A program made the position numbers and the translations under genes. This document shows positions 17,731 through 26,933 of a DNA stretch of 64,000 nucleotides, one piece after another (the stretch's first letter is position 1; each line of letters starts with the position of its first letter). The DNA comes from Pseudomonas sp. NC02. GTDB lineage: Bacteria; Pseudomonadota; Gammaproteobacteria; Pseudomonadales; Pseudomonadaceae. The stretch spans positions 372,001-436,000 of the forward strand of contig NZ_CP025624.1 of the NCBI RefSeq assembly GCF_002874965.1, given 5' to 3'. The notes beneath the pieces are model-generated. The model worked only from the letters and a program-made list of their open reading frames with translations, was not told where the DNA came from and did not search any database.

Positions 17731-19254
17731 ATGTCCCAGGCTGAAAAAATCATCATCGCCGACGCCCCGATGCGTTGGCAGGACGTGGTCGCCGTGGCTC
17801 GCCACGGTGCGATCCTCGAACTCTCGGGCCAGGCCTGGGCTCGCATCGACAATGCACAGGCCATCGTCCAGCGCATCGTCACCAGCGGCGAGCGCGCCTA
17901 CGGCATCAACACCGGCCTGGGTGCCTTGTGCAACGTGTCGCTCAAGGACGAACAACTGAGCCGGCTGTCGCGCAATACCCTGCTCAGCCATGCCTGCGGC
18001 GTCGGTGCGCCACTGAGTGTGGAGCAAACCCGCGCGATCATTTGTGCGGCAATCATTAACTACAGCCACGGCAAATCCGGCTTGCATCCGCAGGTGGTGC
18101 ATTCGCTGCTGGGGCTGCTCAACCATGGCATCACGCCGCAAGTGCCGTCCCAGGGGTCCGTGGGTTACCTGACCCACATGGCGCACATTGGCGTCGCCTT
18201 GCTCGGCGTCGGCGACGTCAGCTATCGGGGCCGTATCGTTCCCGCACACCAGGCGCTGGCTGAAGAAGGTTTGCAGCCCGTAGTGCTCGGTGCCAAGGAC
18301 GGGCTGTGCCTGGTCAACGGCACGCCGTGCATGACCGGCCTCAGCAGCCTGGCCCTGGCCGATGCGCACCGCCTGCTGCAATGGGCCGATGTGATCGGTG
18401 CCATGAGCTTCGAAGGCCAGCGCGGCCAGATCGACGCCTTCGACGAAGAAATCATCGCGCTCAAGCCGCACCCGGGCATGCAGCAAGTGGGCATCAACCT
18501 GCGCGCGTTGCTGGACGGCAGCGAAGTGATCGCCAGCAGCAAAGGCATTCGTACCCAGGACGCCCTGAGCATCCGTTCGATTCCCCAGGTGCACGGCGCG
18601 GCCCGCGACCAACTGGAACACGCCACCCGGCAGATCGAAACCGAACTCAACGGTGCCACCGATAACCCGCTGGTGCTCGGCACGCCAGACAGCTACCGCG
18701 TGGTGTCCCAGGCCAATCCCCACGGGCAGTCCGTGGCCCTGGCGGCAGACATGCTGGCCATCGCCATGGCCGAAATCGGCTCCATCGCCGAGCGTCGCCT
18801 GGACCGTCTGATCAACCCGCACGTCAGTGGTTTGCCGGCGTTCCTGGTGAGCAACCCCGGGGTCAACTCCGGGATGATGATCGTGCAGTACGTCGCCGCC
18901 TCGCTGTGCGGGCAAAACCGCCAGTTGGCGCAACCGGCGGTGCTCGACAACTTCGTCACCTCGGGCCTGCAGGAAGACCACCTGAGCATGGGCACCAACG
19001 CCGCCCTGAAGCTGTATTCGGTGCTGGAAAACGTCACCCAGATCCTCGCCATCGAGTACTTGCTGGCGGCCCAGGCGTTCGAGTTCCTCCAGGAGCAACG
19101 CTTCGGCGCCGGCACCGATGCCGCCTGGCGTTTGCTGCGCGAACACGTCCCGGCCTACGACCAGGACCGCTGGCTGGCGCCAGACATCGCAGCCACCGCC
19201 GCGTTGCTCAAGGACGCCGATTTACTGCAACGCACGCTACCGAATTTGCACTGA
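17731..19254 (+). CDS. hutH1: histidine ammonia-lyase paralogue lacking the MIO triad
   Basis: A 507-residue member of the HAL/PAL family, full length and with no frame disruption. AAGAGG six bases upstream supports ATG 17731 over ATG 17716. In true histidases [11 protein letters not shown] supplies Ala-Ser-Gly, which cyclises to the MIO electrophile. Here the frame reads Gly-Ser-Val-Gly-Tyr-Leu-Thr-His-Met (residues 142-150, bases 18154-18180), three residues shorter and with no ASG. The catalytic Tyr280 position (P. putida numbering) is Leu279, although Arg282, Tyr57, the NGTP asparagine and QEDH glutamate are kept. I infer that it cannot perform MIO chemistry. It may be a structural or regulatory partner of HutH2, or have another activity. 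It lies between hutV and hutH2. Confidence 0.88.
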   Translation: MSQAEKIIIADAPMRWQDVVAVARHGAILELSGQAWARIDNAQAIVQRIVTSGERAYGINTGLGALCNVSLKDEQLSRLSRNTLLSHACGVGAPLSVEQTRAIICAAIINYSHGKSGLHPQVVHSLLGLLNHGITPQVPSQGSVGYLTHMAHIGVALLGVGDVSYRGRIVPAHQALAEEGLQPVVLGAKDGLCLVNGTPCMTGLSSLALADAHRLLQWADVIGAMSFEGQRGQIDAFDEEIIALKPHPGMQQVGINLRALLDGSEVIASSKGIRTQDALSIRSIPQVHGAARDQLEHATRQIETELNGATDNPLVLGTPDSYRVVSQANPHGQSVALAADMLAIAMAEIGSIAERRLDRLINPHVSGLPAFLVSNPGVNSGMMIVQYVAASLCGQNRQLAQPAVLDNFVTSGLQEDHLSMGTNAALKLYSVLENVTQILAIEYLLAAQAFEFLQEQRFGAGTDAAWRLLREHVPAYDQDRWLAPDIAATAALLKDADLLQRTLPNLH

Positions 19255-19374
19255 CCTTTTCCCAACAATAACCAGCGTGCCAAGCCGACTGATCCTCTAA
19301 AAGAGCACAGCGGCGGATAACGGAAGCATCCGGAGCGACTGGTAGTTAACAACACTCTCAAAAGGAGCATGAAT

Positions 19375-20907
19375 GTGACTGCGCTAAACCTGATTCCAGG
19401 CCAACTGAGCCTTGCCCAACTGCGGGCCATCTACCAGCAGCCGGTAACCCTCAGTCTGGATGACAGCGCCTCGGCCCAGATCGAAGCCAGTGTCGCCTGT
19501 GTGGAGCAGATTCTCGCCGAGAACCGCACCGCCTACGGCATCAACACCGGTTTCGGCCTGCTGGCCTCGACCCGCATTGCCAGCGAAGACCTGGAAAACC
19601 TCCAGCGTTCCCTGGTGCTGTCCCACGCCGCCGGCGTCGGTGAGCCCATCAGCGATGCGCTTGTACGGCTGGTCATGGTGCTCAAGGTCAACAGCCTGAG
19701 CCGGGGCTTTTCCGGGATTCGCCGGCAGGTCATCGACGCGCTGATCGCCCTGATCAATGCCGAGGTCTACCCGCACATTCCACTGAAAGGTTCGGTGGGC
19801 GCCTCCGGTGACTTGGCACCATTGGCCCACATGTCGCTGGTGCTGCTGGGCGAAGGCAAGGCCCGCTACAAAGGCGAATGGCTGGAAGCTACCGAAGCGC
19901 TGAAAGTTGCCGGCCTGACGCCGCTGACCCTGGCGGCCAAGGAAGGCCTGGCGCTGCTCAACGGCACCCAGGTTTCCACCGCTTATGCATTGCGTGGGCT
20001 GTTCGAGGGCGAAGATCTGTTCGCCGGTGCCCTGGCCTGTGGCGCCCTTACGGTGGAAGCCGTGCTGGGTTCGCGCTCGCCGTTCGACGCACGCATTCAC
20101 GCTGCCCGGGGCCAACGCGGCCAGATCGACTCTGCGGCCGCGTATCGCGCCCTGCTGGGTGAAAGCAGCGAAGTGTCGCAATCCCACGAGAACTGCGACA
20201 AGGTCCAGGACCCGTACTCCCTGCGTTGCCAGCCACAAGTCATGGGCGCCTGCCTGACCCAGTTCCGCCAGGCGGCCGAAGTGCTGGTGGTGGAAGCCAA
20301 CGCCGTGTCGGATAACCCGCTGGTGTTTGCGGCTGAAGGTGACGTGATTTCTGGTGGCAACTTCCACGCCGAACCGGTGGCCATGGCGGCGGACAACATG
20401 GCGCTGGCCATCGCGGAAATCGGCTCCCTGAGCGAGCGTCGCATCTCGTTGATGATGGACAAGCACATGTCGCAACTGCCGCCATTCCTGGTGGGCAATG
20501 GCGGTGTGAACTCCGGCTTCATGATCGCCCAGGTGACGGCGGCGGCATTGGCCAGCGAGAACAAGGCACTGGCGCATCCCCATAGCGTCGACAGCCTGCC
20601 GACGTCAGCCAACCAGGAAGACCACGTGTCGATGGCCCCGGCGGCGGGCAAGCGCCTGTGGGAAATGGCCGAGAACACCCGCGGTGTGCTGGCGGTGGAA
20701 TGGTTGGCGGCTTGCCAGGGCCTGGACCTGCGCAATGGCTTGAAGACTTCGCCGGCGCTGGAAAAGGCGCGTGGGATCCTGCGCAGCAAAGTCGCGTTTT
20801 ATGAGAAGGACCGCTTCTTTGCGCCGGACATCAATGCCGCCAGTGAGCTGCTGGCAACGCGTTGCCTGAACGAGCTGGTGCCGGCGAAGTTGTTGCCGAG
20901 CTTGTAA
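19375..20907 (+). CDS. hutH2: histidine ammonia-lyase (histidase), canonical
   Basis: Deaminates L-histidine to trans-urocanate and ammonia, the first step of the pathway. It has 510 residues, the same length as the P. putida enzyme. The MIO triad Ala143-Ser144-Gly145 is in [15 protein letters not shown] (bases 19801-19809 for ASG). Tyr54 in [23 protein letters not shown] and NQEDHVS complete the active site. The start is GTG 19375: GGAG at 19364-19367 is seven bases away, whereas ATG 19369 is only one base from it. It is paralogous to the upstream gene, 120 bases away. This is surely the working histidase. Confidence 0.97.
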   Translation: MTALNLIPGQLSLAQLRAIYQQPVTLSLDDSASAQIEASVACVEQILAENRTAYGINTGFGLLASTRIASEDLENLQRSLVLSHAAGVGEPISDALVRLVMVLKVNSLSRGFSGIRRQVIDALIALINAEVYPHIPLKGSVGASGDLAPLAHMSLVLLGEGKARYKGEWLEATEALKVAGLTPLTLAAKEGLALLNGTQVSTAYALRGLFEGEDLFAGALACGALTVEAVLGSRSPFDARIHAARGQRGQIDSAAAYRALLGESSEVSQSHENCDKVQDPYSLRCQPQVMGACLTQFRQAAEVLVVEANAVSDNPLVFAAEGDVISGGNFHAEPVAMAADNMALAIAEIGSLSERRISLMMDKHMSQLPPFLVGNGGVNSGFMIAQVTAAALASENKALAHPHSVDSLPTSANQEDHVSMAPAAGKRLWEMAENTRGVLAVEWLAACQGLDLRNGLKTSPALEKARGILRSKVAFYEKDRFFAPDINAASELLATRCLNELVPAKLLPSL

Positions 20908-20924
20908 GAGCGACACCGATCCAG

Positions 20925-21035
20925 TGTGGGAGCTGTCGAGCCCCGGCGAGGCTGCGATGGCGCCGGAACAGGCAACACTTTCGTAGCCTGACCCGCCGCT
21001 ATCGCAGCCTCGCTGGGGCTCGACAGCTCCCACAT
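20925..21035. repeat. divergent REPIN (TGTGGGAGCTGTCGAGCCCCG type)
   Basis: Outer arms TGTGGGAGCTGTCGAGCCCC and GGGGCTCGACAGCTCCCACA flank CGAGGCTGCGAT-type inner arms. The central part of the core differs from the other REPs here. It lies between hutH2 and the histidine permease gene. Confidence 0.85.
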
Positions 21036-21068
21036 TTGATCTTCTACAGATTCGAATTTTCTCAGGAT

Positions 21069-21077
21069 AAAAATAAT
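21069..21077 (+). promoter_or_regulatory. candidate Hfq/Crc catabolite-repression site before hutT
   Basis: AAAAATAAT gives three consecutive A-R-N triplets directly before the AAGGA ribosome site of the permease gene. Hfq with Crc binds such A-rich runs in Pseudomonas to block translation when a preferred carbon source is present. This is assigned by pattern only. Confidence 0.4.
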
Positions 21078-21089
21078 TAAGGACGAGAA

Positions 21090-22499
21090 ATGCACCAGCA
21101 AGAAAAGACGTTAAAACGCGGGCTCTCCGCCCGACATATTCGCTTCATGGCCCTCGGTTCCGCGATCGGTACCGGGCTGTTCTACGGCTCTGCCTCCGCC
21201 ATCCAGATGGCCGGCCCGGCCGTGCTCCTGGCCTACCTGATCGGTGGCGCCGCGGTGTTCATGGTCATGCGCGCCCTCGGCGAAATGGCCGTGCATAACC
21301 CGGTGTCCGGCTCCTTCGGCCAGTACGCCAGTACCTACCTGGGCCCGATGGCCGGCTTTATCCTCGGCTGGACCTACGCCTTTGAAATGATCATCGTCTG
21401 CCTCGCCGACGTCACCGCCTTCGGCATCTACATGGGCTTCTGGTTTCCCGAAGTCGCGCGTTGGGTCTGGGTGCTGGGCATCGTGTTGCTGATCGGCGGC
21501 CTGAACCTGTGCAACGTCAAAGTCTTTGGCGAAATGGAGTTCTGGCTGTCGCTGCTCAAGGTCGGTGCCATTGTCGCAATGATCCTCGGCGGCTTCGGCA
21601 TCATGCTGTTCGGCATTCACTCGGCGGGCGAAGCACCCGCTACCGGCCTCAGCAACCTGTGGGCTCACGGTGGCTTCATGCCGAACGGCGTGGGTGGCTT
21701 GATCGCGTCCTTCGCGGTGGTGATGTTTGCGTTTGGCGGCATCGAAATCATCGGCATCACCGCCGGCGAAGCCAAGGACCCGCAGCGGGTGATCCCCAAG
21801 GCAATCAACGCCGTGCCGTTGCGTATCCTGCTGTTCTACGTGCTGACGTTGTTTGTGCTGATGGCGATCTACCCGTGGCCGCAGATCGGCAGCCAGGGCA
21901 GCCCGTTCGTGCAGATCTTCAGCAACCTGGGGATAGGCTCGGCGGCGACCATCCTTAACATTGTGGTGATCTCGGCCGCCGTCTCGGCCATCAACAGCGA
22001 CATCTTCGGCGCGGGTCGCATGATGTATGGCCTGGCCCAGCAAGGGCAGGCGCCCAAGGGTTTTGCCCAACTGTCGAGCCAGGGCGTGCCATGGATGACC
22101 GTAGTGGTGATGGGCGCCGCGTTGCTCGGCGGTGTGGTGCTCAATTACCTGATCCCGGAAAACGTGTTCCTGGTCATCGCCTCGATTGCGACCTTCGCCA
22201 CGGTGTGGGTATGGCTGATGATCCTGGTCACCCAGGTGGCCATGCGTCGCTCGATGACCAGGGAACAGATTGCCGAGCTGAAATTCCCGGTGCCGTTCTG
22301 GCCCTACGCGCCAGCGGCCGCCATCGTGTTCATGCTGTTCATCTTCGGCGTGCTGGGTTACTTCCCGGACACCCAGGCCGCTCTTATGGTCGGCGCCGTG
22401 TGGATCGTCTTGCTGATCGTCGCCTATCTGCTGTGGGTCAAGCCCGCCGCCGGGCAAACGGCCAAGGTCCACTACGACCCGGCTTTGTCTCATCGATAA
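21090..22499 (+). CDS. hutT: histidine permease, amino acid/APC superfamily
   Basis: A 469-residue inner-membrane proton-coupled amino-acid permease with about twelve hydrophobic segments. The amino-acid transporter signature is present: [20 protein letters not shown] at residues 16-35, and [14 protein letters not shown] near residue 228. HutT/ProY proteins of this type import histidine. The position between hutH2 and hutI supports histidine. AAGGA precedes the ATG by six bases, and an A-rich Hfq/Crc-type element lies just upstream. Proline or another amino acid is the alternative substrate. Confidence 0.9.
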   Translation: MHQQEKTLKRGLSARHIRFMALGSAIGTGLFYGSASAIQMAGPAVLLAYLIGGAAVFMVMRALGEMAVHNPVSGSFGQYASTYLGPMAGFILGWTYAFEMIIVCLADVTAFGIYMGFWFPEVARWVWVLGIVLLIGGLNLCNVKVFGEMEFWLSLLKVGAIVAMILGGFGIMLFGIHSAGEAPATGLSNLWAHGGFMPNGVGGLIASFAVVMFAFGGIEIIGITAGEAKDPQRVIPKAINAVPLRILLFYVLTLFVLMAIYPWPQIGSQGSPFVQIFSNLGIGSAATILNIVVISAAVSAINSDIFGAGRMMYGLAQQGQAPKGFAQLSSQGVPWMTVVVMGAALLGGVVLNYLIPENVFLVIASIATFATVWVWLMILVTQVAMRRSMTREQIAELKFPVPFWPYAPAAAIVFMLFIFGVLGYFPDTQAALMVGAVWIVLLIVAYLLWVKPAAGQTAKVHYDPALSHR

Positions 22500-22515
22500 C
22501 CTAATGGAGGCGTTG

Positions 22516-23721
22516 ATGAAAACGCTTTGGCAACACTGCCACGTTGCAACCATGGCCCAGGGCAACTACTCGATCATCGAGGACGCCGCCATTGTTACCT
22601 CGGGCACGCTCATCGAGTGGATCGGCCCGCGCGCCGATCTGCCGGATGCGAACTACGCAACCACCCATGACCTGCAAGGGGCGTGGGTCACGCCCGGGCT
22701 GATCGACTGCCACACCCACACGGTGTTCGGCGGCAATCGCAGCGGCGAGTTCGAGCAGCGGCTGCAAGGCGTGAGCTACGCCGAGATCGCAGCGGCCGGT
22801 GGCGGTATTGCCAGCACCGTGCGCGCCACGCGTGCGGCGAGCGAAGATGAACTGTTTGCCAGCGGCCACAAGCGCCTGCGCAGTTTGCTGCGCGACGGTG
22901 TAACCACCGTCGAGATCAAGTCCGGCTACGGCCTGGACCTGGCCAGCGAGCGCAAGATTTTGCGGGTGATCCGTCGCCTCGGCGCCGAGTTGCCGGTCAG
23001 TGTGCGCAGCACCTGCCTGGCGGCGCATGCGTTGCCGCCGGAGTACGTGGACCGGGCCGATGCCTACATCGAACACATCTGCACCGAAATGCTCCCGGCG
23101 CTGGCAGCGGAAGGCCTGGTGGACGCGGTCGACGCCTTCTGTGAGTACCTGGCGTTCTCGCCGGAGCAGGTGGAGCGCGTGTTCATCGCCGCCCGGAAAC
23201 TTGGCTTGCCGGTAAAACTGCACGCCGAACAGTTGTCGTCCCTGCATGGCTCCAGCCTGGCGGCGCGTTACCAGGCGCTGTCGGCGGACCACCTGGAATT
23301 CATGACCGAGGAAGACGCCATCGCCATGGCCGCTTCCGGCACCGTCGCGGTGTTGCTGCCGGGCGCGTTCTACTTCCTGCGGGAAACCCAGTTGCCGCCG
23401 ATGGAAACCCTGCGCAAGCACGGCGTGAAGATCGCGATCGCCAGCGACCTCAACCCGGGCACCTCGCCGGCGTTGTCGGTGCGCTTGATGCTGAACATGG
23501 CCTGCACCCTGTTCCGCATGACCCCGGAAGAAGCCCTGGCCGGCGCCACGCAACACGCGGCCACCGCCCTGGGCCTGGGCAACAGCCATGGCTCGCTGGA
23601 AGTGGGCAAGGTCGCGGATTTTGTCGCCTGGCAGATTGATCGTCCCGCCGACCTGGCCTACTGGCTGGGTGGCGAGCTGGATAAACGCGTCGTGCGCCAC
23701 GGCGTCGAAGTCACCGTTTAA
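22516..23721 (+). CDS. hutI: imidazolonepropionase
   Basis: Hydrolyses 4-imidazolone-5-propionate to N-formimidoyl-L-glutamate, the third step of the pathway. It is a 401-residue metal amidohydrolase. The metal motif is [16 protein letters not shown] (about residues 66-81), a further ligand is in KLHAEQLSS, and the metal Asp is in [14 protein letters not shown] (about 315). The start is ATG 22516 because GGAGG lies five bases before it; ATG 22504 would overlap that ribosome site. It follows hutT by 16 bases and precedes hutG by 11. Confidence 0.95.
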   Translation: MKTLWQHCHVATMAQGNYSIIEDAAIVTSGTLIEWIGPRADLPDANYATTHDLQGAWVTPGLIDCHTHTVFGGNRSGEFEQRLQGVSYAEIAAAGGGIASTVRATRAASEDELFASGHKRLRSLLRDGVTTVEIKSGYGLDLASERKILRVIRRLGAELPVSVRSTCLAAHALPPEYVDRADAYIEHICTEMLPALAAEGLVDAVDAFCEYLAFSPEQVERVFIAARKLGLPVKLHAEQLSSLHGSSLAARYQALSADHLEFMTEEDAIAMAASGTVAVLLPGAFYFLRETQLPPMETLRKHGVKIAIASDLNPGTSPALSVRLMLNMACTLFRMTPEEALAGATQHAATALGLGNSHGSLEVGKVADFVAWQIDRPADLAYWLGGELDKRVVRHGVEVTV

Positions 23722-23732
23722 GGAGTACCGCT

Positions 23733-24533
23733 GTGGATAAGGTTCTGAACTTCAAACAAGGCCGTGTGCCGCTGCTGATCAGCATGCCCCACGCGGGCCT
23801 GCGCCTGACGCCGGCGGTGCAAGCCGGGCTGATCCCCGAGGCGCAAAGCCTGCCGGACACCGACTGGCACATTCCCACGCTGTATGACTTCGCCGAAGCG
23901 CTGGGCGCCAGCACTCTGGCGGCGGAGTATTCGCGCTTTGTCATCGACCTGAACCGGCCTTCAGACGACAAGCCGCTGTACGTTGGCGCAACCACCGGCC
24001 TGTACCCGGCGACACTGTTTGACGGTGTGCCGCTGTTCCGCGAAGGCCTGGAACCGTCCAAGGCCGAGCGCGCCACGTACCTGGAGCAGGTGTGGACGCC
24101 GTATCACCGCACCCTGCAAAACGAACTGGCCCGGCTCAAGGCCGAGTTCGGTTATGCGCTGCTGTTTGATGCGCATTCGATCCGCTCGGTGATCCCGCAC
24201 CTGTTCGAAGGCAAGCTGCCGGACTTCAACCTCGGCACCTTCAACGGCGCGGCCTGCGATCCGCAGCTGGCCAGCGAACTGGAAGCCATCTGTGCCGGCC
24301 ACCCGCAGTACAGCCATGTGCTCAACGGGCGCTTCAAGGGCGGGCACATCACCCGTCACTACGGCAACCCGGCCGAGAACATCCACGCCGTGCAGCTGGA
24401 GTTGGGGCAGTGCACCTACATGGAAGAGTTTGAGCCCTTCCGTTATCGCGCCGACCTGGCCGAGCCGACGCGGGTGGTGTTGAAGGAACTGCTGGAAGGG
24501 TTCCTGGCGTGGGGCAAGCGGCATTACTCCTGA
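23733..24533 (+). CDS. hutG: N-formylglutamate deformylase
   Basis: Splits N-formyl-L-glutamate to glutamate and formate, the last step of the pathway after HutF. It has 266 residues and the N-formylglutamate amidohydrolase fold. Motifs include SMPHAGLRLT near the start, LLFDAHSIRS (about 140-149) and NGRFKGGHITRHYGNP (about 196-211). It starts at GTG 23733 with AGGAG seven bases upstream. It is the last enzyme gene of the operon. A perfect 36-bp inverted repeat about 24 bases after its stop is a likely transcript end. Confidence 0.94.
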   Translation: MDKVLNFKQGRVPLLISMPHAGLRLTPAVQAGLIPEAQSLPDTDWHIPTLYDFAEALGASTLAAEYSRFVIDLNRPSDDKPLYVGATTGLYPATLFDGVPLFREGLEPSKAERATYLEQVWTPYHRTLQNELARLKAEFGYALLFDAHSIRSVIPHLFEGKLPDFNLGTFNGAACDPQLASELEAICAGHPQYSHVLNGRFKGGHITRHYGNPAENIHAVQLELGQCTYMEEFEPFRYRADLAEPTRVVLKELLEGFLAWGKRHYS

Positions 24534-24556
24534 GTGGCGTCGCTGCTGAGATAGCC

Positions 24557-24639
24557 TTCGCGAGCAAGCCCGCTCCCACATTCGACCGTGTTTCTTCAGG
24601 AGGAACACGGTCGAATGTGGGAGCGGGCTTGCTCGCGAA
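24557..24639. repeat. perfect 36-bp inverted repeat made of tail-to-tail REP sequences
   Basis: Left arm 24557-24592 and right arm 24604-24639 are exact reverse complements around an 11-base loop (TCTTCAGGAGG). Each arm is a REP core (GCGAGCAAGCCCGCTCCCACA or its complement) plus 13 inner bases, which are also paired. The cores point in the opposite order to normal REPINs. The gap 24534-24792 holds this element and otherwise nothing I can assign. Confidence 0.92.
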
Positions 24640-24792
24640 GAGGCCCTCAACAGCAACACACCTCCCAAGTCGTCTGTGTGCAAATCCCTGTCGCCACAGT
24701 TCGCTTTGATCAAGGTCTCGCTGGGTAAGGTGTTGGGCACGGCGCGTCAGACGCCACTCCCACAATAAAAACTGCCGAGTGAGACCGCATCG

Positions 24793-25740
24793 ATGAAAAG
24801 ACTGTTCAACCGTTGTCTGTTGATTCTCACCGGCGCCGCACTCTTGAGCGCCAACGCGATGGCTGCCGACCCGGCCTCGTGCAAGGTCGTGCGCATGGGC
24901 GTGGTCAGCTGGACTGACGTGATCGCCACCAGCGGCATGGCCGATGTGCTGCTCAATGGCCTGGGCTATGACAGCAAGCAAACCAGCGCCGTGCAGCAGA
25001 TCATCTTTGCCGGCATCCGCGACAAGCGCCTGGATATATTCCTGGGCTATTGGAAACCGGCGATGGACAACAACATCGCACCGTTCCTCGCGGCCAAGCA
25101 GGTCAAGGTGTTCGACAAGCCGAGCCTGTCCGACGCTCAAGCGACGCTGGCGGTGCCGCAGTACGTTGCCGACGCCGGCTTGAAAACCTTTGCCGACATT
25201 GCCCGCTTCAAGGACAAGCTGGGCGGCAAGATCTATGGCATCGAGCCGGGCAGCGGTGCCAATACCGATATCCAGAAAATGATCGACAGCAACCGCTTTG
25301 GCCTCGGCGGCTTCAAGCTGGTGGCGTCCGGCGAGGCAGGCATGCTGGCGGCGGTGCAGCGGGCAGTGAATCGCAAGGAGTTCGTGGTGTTTGTCGGCTG
25401 GACCCCGCACCCGATGAACATCAACATGAAAATGGCGTACCTGACCGGCAGTGAAGATGTGTTCGGTGCCAACGAAGGCATGGCCACGGTCTCCACGGTG
25501 ACGGCGCCGGATTACGCCGAACGTTGCCCCAATGTGACCCGCCTGCTGGAGAACCTGACCTACACCGCGGCCCAGGAAAGCCAGTTGATGGTGCCGATCA
25601 TGGACCGCAAGACGCCGCAGGATGTGGCCAGACAGTGGCTGCGCGACAATCCCGAGGATTTGCAGCGCTGGCTGGCGGGTGTAACGACCCTGGATGGAAA
25701 AGACGGCGTGGCGGCGGTGCAGGCCAGCCTCAAGCCCTGA
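24793..25740 (+). CDS. quaternary-amine-type (ChoX/OpuAC) periplasmic binding protein, orphan
   Basis: A 315-residue exported binding protein with a signal peptide cleaved after about AMA24. It belongs to the choline/betaine group. Cation-box residues are Trp40 with Asp42 (VSWTD), Trp87 (LGYWKP) and Trp203 (VGWTPHPMN), at spacings very close to those of Sinorhizobium ChoX. The position I align with the fourth box residue, Tyr119 of ChoX, is Ala117 here. No permease or ATPase gene is adjacent. HutWV, coded 7-9 kb upstream, and the chromosomal choline core Cbc are the possible partners. It may be the missing HutX or an orphan of the CaiX/BetX kind. Confidence 0.82.
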   Translation: MKRLFNRCLLILTGAALLSANAMAADPASCKVVRMGVVSWTDVIATSGMADVLLNGLGYDSKQTSAVQQIIFAGIRDKRLDIFLGYWKPAMDNNIAPFLAAKQVKVFDKPSLSDAQATLAVPQYVADAGLKTFADIARFKDKLGGKIYGIEPGSGANTDIQKMIDSNRFGLGGFKLVASGEAGMLAAVQRAVNRKEFVVFVGWTPHPMNINMKMAYLTGSEDVFGANEGMATVSTVTAPDYAERCPNVTRLLENLTYTAAQESQLMVPIMDRKTPQDVARQWLRDNPEDLQRWLAGVTTLDGKDGVAAVQASLKP

Positions 25741-25756
25741 GCAAATGAAGATCAAA

Positions 25757-25847
25757 ATGTGGGAGCGGGCTTGCTCGCGAATGCGGTGGTTCAGCCACAC
25801 AAGTATTGACTGATACACCGCATTCGCGAGCAAGCCCGCTCCCACAT
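25757..25847. repeat. REPIN (GCGGGCTTGCTCGCG type) with paired inner arms
   Basis: The inner arms continue the pairing as GAATGCGGTG and CACCGCATTC, giving a stem of more than 30 bp. It separates the binding-protein gene from the esterase gene. Confidence 0.9.
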
Positions 25848-25894
25848 TGGATTCGTGGCGGCTGTTAAATCCTTATCTTCAGGACGATGCTTCG

Positions 25895-26830
25895 ATGTCC
25901 CATTACCCGATTTCCGCGCAGATGTGCGCCTTCGTCGAAAAAACCGAATCCTTCACCAGCGACGACACATCGCTGGCCGGATTGCGCCGAGGCTACGACC
26001 GCATGTGCCAGGCGTTCACCCCGGCGCGGCCCGAAGGGTTACAGGTGTCAGACGTTTCCCTGGGTGGCGTGGGCGTACGCATTTATCAACCGGCGACGCA
26101 AACCCCTGATAGCGGCTGGCCATGCATCCTTTATATGCACGGTGGCGGCTGGGTGGTCGGCGGCCTGGATTCCCATGACTTCATGTGTGCTGAGCTGGCC
26201 GACTCACTGCAAGTGCTGGTGATCGCCATCGATTACCGCCTGGCACCCGAACACCCGTTTCCGGCCGCCTTTGAGGATTGCCGTGCGGTCTGGCAGGCGA
26301 TCCAGGTGGGCGAAGCGCCCCAGCCGATCAACCTTCAGCGTCTGGTGGTGGCCGGTGACAGCGCCGGCGGTAACCTGGCGGCGGCCCTCTGCCTGGGCCT
26401 GCGGGATGACCATCAGCCGCAGCCCCTGGCGCAAGTCCTGATCTACCCCGGCCTGGGCGGCCCCGCCGACCTGCCGTCCCGCCGCGATTGCGTCGACGCG
26501 CCGTTGCTCAGTACCGCCGACACCGAGTGCTACCTCGCCCTTTATCTGCGTGGGCCGGGCAAGCCGTCGCCCTACGCCATGCCATTGCTGGCCGTGGATT
26601 TCAGCGGGTTGCCGCAGGCTTTGATCGCTGTCGCCCAGTTCGACCCGTTGCGGGACGACGGCATGCTCTACGCCGAACGCCTGCAAGGCGCCGGGGTGGC
26701 GGCCACGCTGTATCCCGGCAAAGGCCTGGTTCACGGCTGCCTGCGGGCCCGGGGCCAGGTGTTGGAGGTCGACCGGCTGTACGTTTATCTGCTGGACTAC
26801 CTGCGTGGTGTTCTGCTGACACAGGTCTAG
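25895..26830 (+). CDS. alpha/beta hydrolase, hormone-sensitive-lipase-like esterase
   Basis: A 311-residue carboxylesterase of the HSL (family IV) group with no signal peptide. The oxyanion motif HGGGW is at residues 82-86 and the nucleophile motif GDSAGG at 154-159 (Ser156). The catalytic Asp is in AQFDPLRDDG and the His in GLVHGCLR near the C-terminus. Between them is the conserved DYRLAPEHPFPAA. The start at ATG 25895 is chosen because longer versions (from 25847) run into the REPIN; AGGA lies ten bases upstream. Substrate unknown; short-chain acyl esters are typical. Confidence 0.88.
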   Translation: MSHYPISAQMCAFVEKTESFTSDDTSLAGLRRGYDRMCQAFTPARPEGLQVSDVSLGGVGVRIYQPATQTPDSGWPCILYMHGGGWVVGGLDSHDFMCAELADSLQVLVIAIDYRLAPEHPFPAAFEDCRAVWQAIQVGEAPQPINLQRLVVAGDSAGGNLAAALCLGLRDDHQPQPLAQVLIYPGLGGPADLPSRRDCVDAPLLSTADTECYLALYLRGPGKPSPYAMPLLAVDFSGLPQALIAVAQFDPLRDDGMLYAERLQGAGVAATLYPGKGLVHGCLRARGQVLEVDRLYVYLLDYLRGVLLTQV

Positions 26831-26933
26831 GTCCACGAGGACATGCTCATTGCACAATTCGGGTTTATGATGCCAGACGGCAAAATAATAGACGTCCCCC
26901 CAGGGATGAACTCGACCCCTTACGGAGCGCGCA

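Noticed and set aside
18154..18180. A sequencing frameshift as cause of the missing MIO triad in hutH1
   Set aside because: The frame is continuous on both sides with family motifs in phase, and the change is a clean loss of three codons plus substitutions, not a shift.
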